DNA of 64,000 bases from Limonium bicolor (GCA_023374045.1 CM041779.1:124001-188000); one strand, 5' to 3'; positions 1 to 9,812 are shown, counted from the first letter of the stretch. The notes: generated from the letters alone by a model not told the origin. Translations and numbers: made by a program.

Positions 1-237
1 ACTGTAATATACCCAATCCTCAAGGGGGTTCTGAGTAATTTACTCAAAAAAAACTTCAAATTTAAGTGATTGTTTTGATCTCCCAAAGGAACGGGGACGG
101 AAGGTGTCCATCGCGACCGGGTTCTGAGGGATCACAGTGTATATCAAAGATATTTTTGATTGTTATACATGCTATGACATGTTGTGTGGTATGTGTAATA
201 AATATTACTTTGACCTTGAGCTCCAAAAGTGTATGTT

Positions 238-510
238 ATCAAGACCTATGAGTCTAAATGTGTTGTGTTACATAGACCTATGTGTCTAAAGGCTGTTGTG
301 TTATCAAGACCTATGGGTCTAAATGTGGTCATGTTACCCAGACCCAAGAGTCTAAGGGTTGTTATGTTTGTGCAAACGTTGTTAAGATACCCGGACCATT
401 GAGTCCGAGGTTATCATGTAAGTATGTTATGTTATGTTATGTTATGTTATGTTATGTTATGTTATGTATGCATGTGAATATGTTACCCAGACCATTAAGT
501 CCGAGGTTGT
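238..510 (+). repeat. Array of short AGAC/GTCT hairpins, first copy
   Basis: About six spaced units have the form AGACC-tatg-GGTCT: 242-255, 274-287, 307-320, about 339-353, 392-407 and 488-503. The last two change the stem towards CGGAC/GTCCG with both arms changed, so pairing is kept. Spacers carry 'gttgtgttatc'. The same array is present at 9562-9812. Function unknown; it lies 100-370 nt upstream of the 3' polypurine tract. Confidence 0.7.
424..468 (+). repeat. ATGTT pentanucleotide microsatellite
   Basis: Uninterrupted TATGT/ATGTT repeats. The homologous position at 9745-9770 carries roughly half as many units, so this tract has changed length since the two copies separated. Confidence 0.9.
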
Positions 511-610
511 GATGTAAAGTACGTTTGGTTATGGAAGTTCTACTTTGTGAGTTATTCCCGTGTTCTAATCTAATGATGTGTGGGAAGTGTGAACTTCGAG
601 GACGAAGTTC

Positions 611-626
611 TTTTAAGGGGGGTAGA
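611..626 (+). other. Polypurine tract (PPT) before LTR-A copy 1
   Basis: The 16-mer ttttaaggggggtaga stands directly before the LTR start (TGAAATACCCC). This is the expected place for plus-strand priming. The identical 16-mer occurs at 9913-9928 and again inside the element at 8565-8580. Confidence 0.85.
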
Positions 627-1410
627 TTGAAATACCCCAAACCTTGATATGTTGTTAAATATTTAAACTATGGTATGTAATGGCTAAAAAGTGCCTTAGA
701 AACATCAGTGAACAATTTAAACCGTTGTAAAATGCAATAAAGCACTAAGATACAGTTTGAGCAAAAACATGCTCTAAGCTTGGAGTGAACTTGGTTAGGA
801 CCCAAAGAGCCTACCAAGACTTAATAATATTCAATTATGATTTAATAAGGCTAATTAAGTCCTTAGTAAACCTTGGTAGACAATTAAACAAAACAAAACA
901 CAAATAAATGCCTTAAAGTCAATATGGGCAAAAATGTGCTCTAAGCTTGGGATAAATTTGTGTAAGACCTAAAGGTCATACCTATATCCTATAAATATGT
1001 TAATGAACATATTAAATCAATTACTAAAAAAAACCAAGCTTGAAAACAATTGAAACACAAAATGTGCTTTAAGGAGTCTTAAAGCACATTTTTGAAAAAT
1101 TGTCTTGTAAATGAGTTTTGAATGGCTAAATGTCCATCATTACTCTTTAATTAACATGTGTACTACTTAGTATCACACTTGGAGGTCTAAATCAATGGGA
1201 AATCAAAAGTTTCACAAGAATATGCCTTGTTTTTGTGAATAGTAACAAAAAAATGCTAGTTTATGACATAAGTCAATATAAGTAAGTTAATTGGTCAACA
1301 AAGACCAAAACACCTTTCTTATTAAATGGGGGCCGGTTTTATCAAGGTGAGTCACCACCTTGCTAGTCGATAAGTAAATAAGTAATGAAAAAGCAAGTAA
1401 ATTCACTATT

Positions 1411-1470
1411 TACTTTATAACATAAATATCTTAACAAAGTGTACTCTCTCACCTCATTCTCTTCTTCCCT
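1411..1470 (+). promoter_or_regulatory. Putative LTR-A core promoter
   Basis: TTATAA at 1415-1420 is followed about 25 nt later by the pyrimidine-rich stretch 'tactctctcacctcattc'. The pair is conserved at 10717-10760 in the other LTR-A, in LTR-B (ctttataacctctctcacctcc at about 16435 and 25663) and in the A-like LTR at about 45125. If this is the start site, U3 is about 0.8 kb and the R-U5 part about 3.6 kb. Confidence 0.5.
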
Positions 1471-3046
1471 TTTCATTTCGCACGGTTAGCCATCTTCTTC
1501 CTCCTCTCTCCATCGGTTTGCTACAGCCATATACCATTCGCCATCTTGGAATGCTTGTAACTCATGACTCCATGCTCCAAATTCAATTTCAAGACCACCT
1601 TTGTCTTAGTTGAGTCAAGCTCTTCAATTCTATCTTTTCAAATCTTCAAAAGCCTCATTCCGGTGCCATGGAGATTCACCATTGATGGAGCTTGAGCTCA
1701 CCTTTTCATGCCTTGTCATCCTCCTTTGCTTCAAGGTAAGGAAAATCAAAGAAAAACAACATTCTCTCTTGTTTTTGTGTATAACCGAGAATCACCTTTG
1801 ATGGTGTCTTCTCTTGTTCTTTCATAGCTCCATTTCAATCTTCAAGGGACAAGGAGGAGTCCTCTCTTGTTACATATTCAAGTTCTCTTTCAAATTCAAA
1901 GGTAAATATCATTTTAGTGTATTAAAACACTTATGTTAAACTAGGGTTTGTATATGAGTTTAAGTGTGAATTCTTAAGCTCATTACCCTCATATGTATAT
2001 TGATTAGAAAGTTGACAAGTGATCAAACTCCTTGCTGATTTTCGGTTCAAGGAAACAAGAAAGAAGTTTGAGAGGAAAAGAGGTAAAGAAACTATCTCAA
2101 TGTAGTTTAAATGCCTTAGGAAAAATGAGCTTGATTTGCTTAATAAAATACCTAAGGAGCCAATGGTGAATGACCTAGTAAAATGCTCTCAAGGAAACTA
2201 TTAAAGGGCATATGTGTTGTTGTATGTAATTGCAGGTCAAAGGCATTATTTATGTGGGAAATTCAGTGTTCAAGGTTTATGCGGTTTAAGGGCCTAAGAG
2301 CCATTTTATTTAAGGGCCTAAGTGCCAAGCAATTTAAGTTTATGCACTATATTGTGATGTAGTGTAAATTTGGTGAAGTTTTGTGTGTGAGAAAGTTCTT
2401 GATGGATTTTAAGGTGTTCTTGAATGAAATAAGGTAAAAACCTAAGTGTTTGGATGTGAGAATATACAAGAGAAGCTATGGCAAAATTTGGAAAATGTAT
2501 AAGAAGTTCTAAGTGTTTTAAATGAGTTTTGGGTGAACTAGGAAGTGTTAAAGGTGAACAAGTGTTTTACTAGGGAAGAAAGCATGTATTAAGGTGATTT
2601 AGAGTGATACAAGGATTTAGGTATTATCTTGGAAGTTCTAGGAATTCAATGAGTGTTTTTGAGGAATGTATTAAAGCCTTGGAGAAGTTTGTTTAAGGTT
2701 TAGGAATGTTAATGTACAAGGAGGAAATGAGGTTTAGGTAAGATGTGAAAAAGGAGATTTAGTTATTAAGAAAAGAAGTTTGAGAGATGATGTTATGATG
2801 ATGAGAAAACAATTCTTGGCATAGTGGTTATCATAGGTATGAAATACCACTTGGAAAGACTAAGGAGAAAACATTATAAGTGTTAGGAATTTTGGTAAGA
2901 AAAGAGTAAATGTTTATGGAGTTACAAAATGAGTTTTATGGTTGTTGTATGGAGGGTTAAATGTGCCAAATGATGTTAGAACACATTAGGAGGATTGAGG
3001 GGAAGTTTGGAGAAAGTTTGACAAGTTTTGGACAAATTCTGATGTT

Positions 3047-3217
3047 GTCCGACCCAGTGGTCCGACCCAGGGTGGGTCGGACAGCCCCAGTTAGTTCACC
3101 CGTTGAGGGTTCTGGAATGGTCCGACCCAGAGGTCTTGGGTCAGACAGGTGGATTTGAAAGATGGGAATGTCTCTGGAACGGTCCGACCTAGTTGTGGGT
3201 CGGACGGTGGGTCGGAC
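3047..3217 (+). repeat. GC-rich hairpin array in LTR-A copy 1
   Basis: Three to four imperfect palindromes are built from GTCCGACCC and GGGTCGGAC with loops of a few bases, for example 3057-3080 and 3119-3147. The matching array in the other LTR (12342-12521) carries one extra GGTCGGACAT half-unit. Arrays of similar design but different sequence sit in LTR-B and LTR-B'. The short frames read through it are repeat translations, not genes. Confidence 0.8.
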
Positions 3218-4604
3218 GGCCCAAAACATGTAAAAAAAACAAATAAAGTGTGGTTTAAGTAGTGAACCCTAGTGAGTTATAATGACAATTTAGTGGGGGA
3301 AAAAGTTGTATTAAAATGTAAAAGAAAAAAAGTTAAAATGTGAAGTTATTTAACTAAGTTAACGGATAAGTTTGAGCATTAGACTTTAAACAATCATGTT
3401 ACCCCGATGTTAATGAAAGTAATGTAATATTATCAGTTGTTCAGAATTGTTCGAGACTAAGGGGACATGAAAGTGGTCCGTACAGGTACATTGAGTGGTG
3501 AGGGGTTTCTTGCAACCTGTGTCCTACCGGATTACACACTGGCTTGTATGCCAATGGTTTTTTTTTTTTTCTGTATGTTTGCAACGTTATAATATAAATC
3601 ATGAAACGAGTTTTGCAGTCGTTATTGTTGTTGTGTGTTTACGTGCCAATGCCGGAACCTCGAATGCGCATGTTGAAGGGCTAGTTGAACCACTATTAGG
3701 TTAAACGTAAGAGAACGGTATCGGGATAACGTTTCCAGGAACGGGGCGGGGTGTGGTTTGGTGTGCGTGAGTTATTCATGTGATGTTTGTGTGTGATGTT
3801 TGCGTGTGAATGTATGACTCTCTCTTCCCTTGTGTGTGTCTAACAAGACTTAACCCAATGTTTGTGAATATTTATTAAGTTCAATGTTGAACTTCTAACA
3901 AGTGCTAACGGGGGAAGTGAGGAGTCCGGTCTGTTCCGGCCACGCGTGTGAGTATGGGGGTCGTTGTCATATCAGGTTCGATCCTCTCTGTATGTTATGG
4001 TTGTTTTCCAATTTGGTTTCCAACCTTCCCTTTAGCTTAACCAAGGCTATTTTACTCACTCACGTCGGGCCACAGGGGCATACTATGTATATGTTTGTTC
4101 GGTGTGCTTGGATCACTATATCCGAGGCACCTTGTGTTAAGTTATCCGTTCATTTAATGAGGCGGTAACGAGTTATGTAACAAGCTTATCATGAGACTGG
4201 CAACATTCTCTAGGCTACAAGTGAACTGACTATGTTTGGGCCGGTTCATAAAGGGAACCGTTCCCGTTATGTTATGTATTATTGATGTGCTGCAATTCTT
4301 ATTGCGGTGTGATGTGATATGTTGTTAAGATGTGGAGTATGTGGACTATGGATATGAATTCCAGTTTATAGTAAAAGGCGTTTAAGGATAACCCGATTGG
4401 TGGGTATGTGTCGACTATTAAGGAAGTAGCTCCGTTAAAGGAGAAACACTCTAGGGGGTTAAAGATCACAATGAGTGATTTGTTAAGTGTAGTTGTATTG
4501 GCTGTTTTAATGATCCATTGTTGTGCAGTGTAATGTGTTGTGTATTTGTAGTTTACATGCATGATTCAAATATAATCAACCGCATGCTAAGACAACAAGT
4601 AGTT

Positions 4605-4740
4605 GAGCGTGGCCCGGTAGCATGCGGGCTGCGGGATTACCATACCAGCAAAGGTGCTGAGCCCCTGGGGGGCCACCCTTTCTCTTCTTTTCCTATTTCA
4701 GGTACAAGGAGCTGGAAGCCGTTCGAGAGTAGGACGGGGT
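4605..4740 (+). promoter_or_regulatory. Conserved LTR block: hairpin plus splice-acceptor-like site
   Basis: A hairpin (GCCCG 4612-4616, loop GTAGCATG, CGGGC 4625-4629) and a GCCCC-TGGGG element precede 'cttttcctatttcag' (CAG ends 4701), then GTACAAGG and CGAGAGTAGGACGGGGT. The same order occurs in LTR-B (19501-19625), in the reverse solo LTR and in LTR-B' (45745-45853). A polypyrimidine run ending in CAG looks like a plant 3' splice site; with the donor at 1736 it would define a ~3-kb leader intron inside the LTR. Splicing is inferred, not shown. Confidence 0.45.
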
Positions 4741-4942
4741 AGTCGTTGTACATGGGTAATCATTTAAGTTGTATATATACAGTAGGTGTAGTAAGACCGA
4801 AATTGTTGTCGGCATTAGTTTGTGAATACTCGGTACAGTTGGAAGGTGTATGTTGTTTCTATTGTTAATGGAAGGTTCAGTAATGTGTAGTCGCTCAGGA
4901 ATCTAGTCCATCAGACCGGTACAATGTATATGTAATAGCCTT

Positions 4943-4964
4943 GTTAGCCACGAGGGTGGTTAAC
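4943..4964 (+). other. Conserved U5 hairpin, LTR-A copy 1
   Basis: A 9-bp stem GTTAGCCAC / GTGGTTAAC (one G-U pair) closes the loop GAGG, 93 nt before the LTR end. Equivalent 22-nt hairpins occur in LTR-A copy 2, LTR-B, the solo LTRs and, with a wholly different stem, LTR-D. The structure is read directly; a role in packaging, dimerisation or reverse transcription is a guess. Confidence 0.75.
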
Positions 4965-5062
4965 GGCGTGTAACACCAACGAGTTAAGTAATGTGATGAA
5001 GCTTGTTTTCCGCTGCAGTTTGTTATTAAGTGCGTAAGTGTTGGATGGGGTGTTACAAAAAG

Positions 5063-5090
5063 TGGTATCAGAGCGAAGTATCGCTCTGAT
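5063..5090 (+). other. Primer-binding site overlapping a perfect hairpin (LARD-A)
   Basis: TGGTATCAGAGC (5063-5074) matches the plant initiator tRNA-Met primer-binding consensus and starts 5 nt after the LTR end. Its 3' part lies in a 10-bp perfect stem, ATCAGAGCGA (5067-5076) with TCGCTCTGAT (5081-5090), loop AGTA. The same hairpin is present in LARD-B at 19942-19965. Intramolecular pairing would compete with tRNA annealing. Confidence 0.85.
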
Positions 5091-5889
5091 GACTGAATTA
5101 CGGAGCTTAGGAAGTACCGAGTTAGGATTTTAGTACTTTGGGATAAGGGTTGAGTGATAGCATGAGAGATACGCTAGTTAGGTATTACCAGTGTGTACTG
5201 GAACCCTACAACATCCTTTCCGCCCTCCACAGTCCTTGTTTATAACTTGGGAAACAACACTTGAGAGATGAAAGTCCTCTCATACTCGGGAATACCCGAT
5301 CTGGCTGTTATTAAGTACCTCTAAAGGTATGGAGAACCTGTCATACGGTAGAGCCCGAAAGGTGGGAATCCCGCAGACGGTTTCCATCTGAACAATGTTA
5401 ACCGCATTAAATAGCGAAGAATGAGGAATTTTGTGTATAAGAGAATAGAATTTCCGGCAACCTGGGTCGACATGCCGAGTAGTCGAGAATAACCAGCTTG
5501 CAACGCACCGATCGTGCAACAGGCAAGAAGTGGATTAATGAAACCCGAGACGAGTGTCTACGGGATCACAGTTGTTAAATGATACACCAACAGTATACCA
5601 ACTGGCAAAGGAACCACAACGTGGTGCCCAAACAAGAGACAAGTCTCAGTAACCACGACAAATGCGTGGAACGGGCTACAAAGAGGAAACAATACTAAGT
5701 AAAAGGGGTCTCCAAGAATGGGAGGCACCCCAGTTAATAATTATCATGTGAATACAGTGAGAAGCCGCCCAGAGGGTTAATTGTCAAGAATGTAGGATCA
5801 AGTGAGGGCCAACGAGGCCACTGGTGACAGTGCGGGTAAAAACAATACCACAACCGGTATGTGTTGAACCGATAGCCAGTTAGTATGGC

Positions 5890-5909
5890 GTACTTGCCAT
5901 GGCAAGTGC
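5890..5909 (+). other. Conserved palindrome ACTTGCCATGGCAAGT (LARD-A)
   Basis: The 16-nt core at 5892-5907 is a perfect palindrome about 830 nt after the PBS. Counterparts are at 20856-20875 (family B), 50833-50854 and 50893-50912 (family D), each in the context (g)cgCACTTGC. As RNA it is a stem-loop of 6-8 bp. A self-complementary loop in a retroelement leader recalls retroviral dimer-initiation hairpins; that is analogy only. Confidence 0.6.
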
Positions 5910-6287
5910 TGCCATAACAGGGCTGTTCGGGAAAGTATTAGCAAATACAAAGTACTTAGTGAAGTAACATGAAGTTAAAGGAGATCATCATAACCGTGGA
6001 AGGGCTTAACAGCCTAACCTTTGTAATTAGAAGTACACAAATCAGCAAGAAGCTGGACTTGGTTAAGGCAAGAAGGCGTTGTGAAACCATGAGAATTTTT
6101 CTTTCAAGCTTAGATTTATTTCAAACTTTTCTTTCAAAACCAGATTTTCTTTCAAAACCAACACTTCTTTCTAACCTTCTTCTAAACCAAACCAGTAAAC
6201 CTGAGGGTAGTTGATAAAGATACAACAGTGGAGAGATTTTCCCTTGATTAAATTTGGGAATCACGGGATGCATAGTGTCACGGGACA

Positions 6288-6512
6288 ATATAAGGGAGTT
6301 GACAACAGAATACTTCACCTAGGCGTGTGACGGACACTACGAGTGTACCAACTGTAATGTGGGACGACTGCACTCTGATAGGAGCTTGTGGGCCCTACAG
6401 ACCTACTTATGGGTTAGTTGGGTAAGTAGCAATGTATCAGTATGGTACCCCACATATGTATACAAGTAGAGTCCGAAACACGGGAAGTAGTCGACTCCGT
6501 ACTACGGTCAGC
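6288..6512 (+). other. Conserved non-coding block 'core 1' (LARD-A)
   Basis: About 220 nt, beginning at 'gacaacagaatacttca', through 'gggacgactgcactctgatag', to 'acacgggaagtagtcgactcc'. It is the best conserved part of the internal domain between families A, B (21185-21410) and D (51527-51748). Differences include indels not in multiples of three, so it is unlikely to be coding. Probably a cis-acting RNA or DNA element of the family. Confidence 0.6.
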
Positions 6513-7770
6513 AGTATAAGACTAACAAGAGCTAAGGATAACCATGAATGGTTGAAGTAAAGGAACTCAGTTAAGTTAACGAGACTAAAGGAATTAGTGA
6601 ATTCCTTTCAAGGAAAAGTTTAAGAGTCAGGAGGTGCGAAGTGCACTAACTGTAATATAAAGACATCATATACGTCTTAAGGATCCTCAGGGATAAACAT
6701 GATAGCTGGAACGGAGACCCAGCCTGTGCATGGCAAGCAGATGCCTAATGTGGACACATTAGTGTGCAATGAACGGGATGAAACTCCCAGAATGAGTACC
6801 TACACTACCAGGAAATGTTGATCTTCACAGAAGAAGATAATAGGCCACTTAAGAACGCAAAACGGCGTGGCTAAGTGAATATACCAATAAGTGCAAACCA
6901 GATGTAAAGGCATAACTTAACAACACCCAGGAGCAATCCTTGAGGGGTGTTCGCATCAATGATAGTTGAACGAGAAAACGTGACAGAAACACAAGGGTTG
7001 AAACTAACACCCAGTTTAGATATAAGTTGTCAGGAGACGGACTGACAATCCTAAGGGGCATCCCATGAAAGGAAACGTGATGCAACGACCCTATCATGGA
7101 GCCCAATACAACCTCTAACCATGTAAGGTTGTACGGACAAATAAATGTGTGTGAACCGTCCACAATGGACAGAGCTCGAAGCAGTAAGGCTCATAAGCCA
7201 CAGATAAAATGTGTTACGTAAATTAGATTGATTGTAGAAGTGAATAGAGTGGTAAACGAACCACTGCATTAAGAGTGGGGATACCTCTCGATATTGTGAG
7301 ACCGCAGGAGCGGTAGTTATGTGAATCAAGTTTTCAAAAATATGTTAAGGATGGACAATATTATTATTATTGAGAGAGAGCAGTTAGTTTAGTAGTATGT
7401 GTGTATAAAGTGAAACACCGAGCTGAATAATGCCGGCTTGTGACTCGAATGATCAATGCTCAAGGAGCATACAATAGTCATCCAAATGAAGGACGAACCA
7501 AAATACGAGTGATGTAAGTATATGTGTGGAAGTTAATATGACAGTAAATACCATATAAGTTGATGTTATACAAGAAGTAAGAGCACGGTACGCGGCAAGC
7601 GACCGTTGTATAAGTGTTGTAAATAATGATATGGCAGAAAGAGCAGTTATGAATTAAATTCAGTGGTGATGCAAGGTAAGTGATGATAAACGGACTGAGC
7701 AATAAGAGTAGTTGGTACTATGTGATAAGGAACTCAGTGTGAATTCCTATTACAATCGCACAAGAGATTT

Positions 7771-7855
7771 GCTGCCAAGCGTTTACGCCTCTGCACTCTG
7801 TATGACTGAGTGTTTTGGTATTACACTTGCGCAGTAATGATCGAGTGGGATAGCT
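7771..7855 (+). other. Conserved block 'core 2' with CACTC/GAGTG hairpin (LARD-A)
   Basis: Contains GTTTACGCCTCTGCACTC (ends 7798) and GAGTGTTTTGGTATTACAC (from 7808). Stem GCACTC 7793-7798 pairs with GAGTGT 7808-7813 around the loop TGTATGACT. It is nearly unchanged in B (22822-22905) and D (52131-52205); in D the first pair changes from G-U to A-U. Confidence 0.6.
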
Positions 7856-8564
7856 AGGATTTGGGAAATGTTAATTGTGGTGGGAAGAAAGAAACTTGTA
7901 ATACTATAATGACCGATGCATGGGAAATGCAAGGTCGTACCAATGAAATGATACTGGTACAAAACCAAATGTGAAGGTATGATTAACAGTAAGTGACTAC
8001 AGTAGCACTAACTACCAAATATCGGTATGGAATATACCTCAAGTGTGGGAAATAGCTGAGAGAGCACTACACACTAGGAGTAGCTCAACCTCAACTGACA
8101 GTAAGTCTGAGGGAAACAAGTCAATCATTGTGAAATACGTAGCAGTTTACGCAGTAAGTCATCTTGAAACTCACCGAATTCGCTCACGGTAAGAGATACC
8201 ACGCGTCGGTTGAGAAACTGTTATACAATACAGTAAGAAAAAAATGGGGCAAACTAAGCCCTACAATTATTAGAGTTTCGCAGCAGAGGCCAGTGAACCC
8301 ATACTTCAGATACCGAATATGCATGGTGAATACGAATAAATGGCTAAATTAATGCCTGGAAGCTCACAGGCCAGAACCAAAACCAGTTAAGAGTTAAAGC
8401 AAACTCCAATGAGAATTCTTGGTTTAGGGACTAAACCGCCAATATGGTCAAGATCCTCTTACCGGAACACATAGTATAACAGACCGCGTGGAAGTTGAAA
8501 CACTTCACGACGGTAGAACTTTTTAAACCAATGATTAAGTGATTGATTACATGGGCATAATCCC

Positions 8565-8580
8565 TTTTAAGGGGGGTAGA
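8565..8580 (+). other. Second (internal) polypurine tract, LARD-A
   Basis: ttttaaggggggtaga is identical over 16 nt to the 3' PPT at 9913-9928 but lies ~1.35 kb upstream. Families B (23590-23606) and D (52740-52753) have a matching tract at the same place in the internal domain. Followed in A and B by a conserved 'tatgt-gcatagcacaaaa' segment. Confidence 0.65.
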
Positions 8581-9561
8581 GCGCAAAACCACTTAGTGTG
8601 TATTACCGTACAAGTGTACGTGACTTATGTTGTGCATAGCACAAAATAATTTGTTTTGATGATTGGTGTGTGTGTTACGTAAACATACGCATTCATTCAT
8701 GGTTTAATTGTGGTAATTGCGCACAGAAGATGCGAATACCATTGTGATAAGTGTGTGTATTTGTTAACAATTGTGTGTGATAGTACAAGTGTGGGGAGTA
8801 GAGAAACTCCCGGGGAACTAAAACCCCGACATTATATGTTTATATGACACTAAATGTGAAACTGTATGTTGTATTTTGATAAAATATATGTGTATATATA
8901 TACTATATAGTGATTCATGAAAAGGGTATGAAACCGACATAGAACCTAGTGAGAATAAGATTCCCTAGGTAACAACATTAAAGTGAATAGAAATAACTAA
9001 TAGACGAAGTTCTATCCCTTGGAGATGTTATGATCATGATTAGAATGATTAAAAAGATAGAAAATTGGAAATGAGTGATTTACTTGATGCTTGAAATTGA
9101 AGTGGGAGGTGAAACTTGATTATCATGAGATCAAGGGAAGCCGAACACAAATTGGGGTGGAAGGATAGTTCAACACTGGTGCTGATCACATCAGGGTTGG
9201 ATGATTCTTGAAGCTCCCTATAAGTGGTCACAACTAACCACGCTAAGAAAGAAGCAAAGAGCATAAGTAGGACTTGGAGTTGTATGTGTTTTCAAAAGGA
9301 TTTGGAATTGGTATTTATAAAATGTCGATAGATACTCTACATAATTAAGGTTCTTTTATTTAACCTCACAAAAAAAACTTTAAATTTAAGTGATTGTTTT
9401 GATCTCCCAAAGGAACGGGGACGGAAGGTGTCCATCGCGACCGGGTTCTGAGGGATAACAGTGTATATCAAAGATATTTTTGATTGTTATACATGCATGA
9501 CATGTGTGTGGTGTGTGTAATAAATATTACTTTGACCTTGAGTTCCAAAAGTGTATGTTAT

Positions 9562-9812
9562 CAAGACCAATAAGTCTAAATGTGTTGTGTTACATAGACC
9601 TATGTGTCTAAAGGCTGTTGTGTTATCAAGACCTATGGGTCTAAATGTTGTCATGTTACCCAGACCCAAGAGTCTAAGGGTTGTTATGTTTGTGCAAACG
9701 TTGTTAAGATACCCGAACCATTGAGTCCGAGGTTATCATGTAAGTATGTTATGTTATGTTATGTTATGTATGCATGTGAATATGTTACCCGGACCATTAA
9801 ATCCGAGGTTGT
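9562..9812 (+). repeat. Array of short AGAC/GTCT hairpins, second copy
   Basis: Same units and order as 238-510, ahead of the 3' PPT at 9913. It differs by point changes (e.g. CCCGAACCATTGAG against CCCGGACCATTGAG) and a shorter ATGTT tract (9745-9770). Confidence 0.7.

Larger units (their letters stand above)
1..626 (+). mobile_element. 3' end of a LARD-A internal domain (first copy, cut by window edge)
   Basis: From about position 46 this stretch matches 9370-9928, the last part of the complete LARD-A internal domain, with only scattered differences. It ends in the same polypurine tract and runs straight into an LTR. It is therefore the tail of a second internal domain that shares the LTR at 628-5057 with the downstream copy, giving a tandem arrangement. 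It has no coding capacity. The motif 'cttcgaggacgaagttc' just before the polypurine tract resembles the 3' end of pol in plant Ty3/gypsy chromoviruses, which suggests the parent lineage. Confidence 0.85.
628..5057 (+). mobile_element. LARD-A LTR, copy 1 (4,430 bp)
   Basis: Starts TGAAATACCCC after the PPT and ends GGGGTGTTACA, followed 5 nt later by the PBS TGGTATCAGAGC, so both ends are well placed. It is near-identical to 9930-14276 apart from small indels and one divergent patch (about 3420-3770). There is no credible protein-coding frame. In order it holds a TATA-like box and pyrimidine-rich start (1415-1470), splice-donor-like CAAG|GTAAGG (1736), a GC-rich hairpin array (3047-3217), an acceptor-like TTTCAG (4701) and a U5 hairpin (4943-4964). 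LTRs of over 4 kb flanking a non-coding internal domain fit the LARD class. The PBS and PPT type point to a Ty3/gypsy chromovirus (Tekay-like) parent, by inference. Confidence 0.9.

Noticed and set aside
238..510. Possible CRISPR-like array
   Set aside because: Repeats are short palindromes with unequal spacing and variable sequence in plant transposon DNA; no spacers of CRISPR size and no cas genes.
6849..7163. 104-codon reverse-strand frame in the LARD-A internal domain, with a partial match in LARD-B (21778-21987)
   Set aside because: The DNA is conserved between families but the frame is not; indels are out of frame and there is no recognisable domain.
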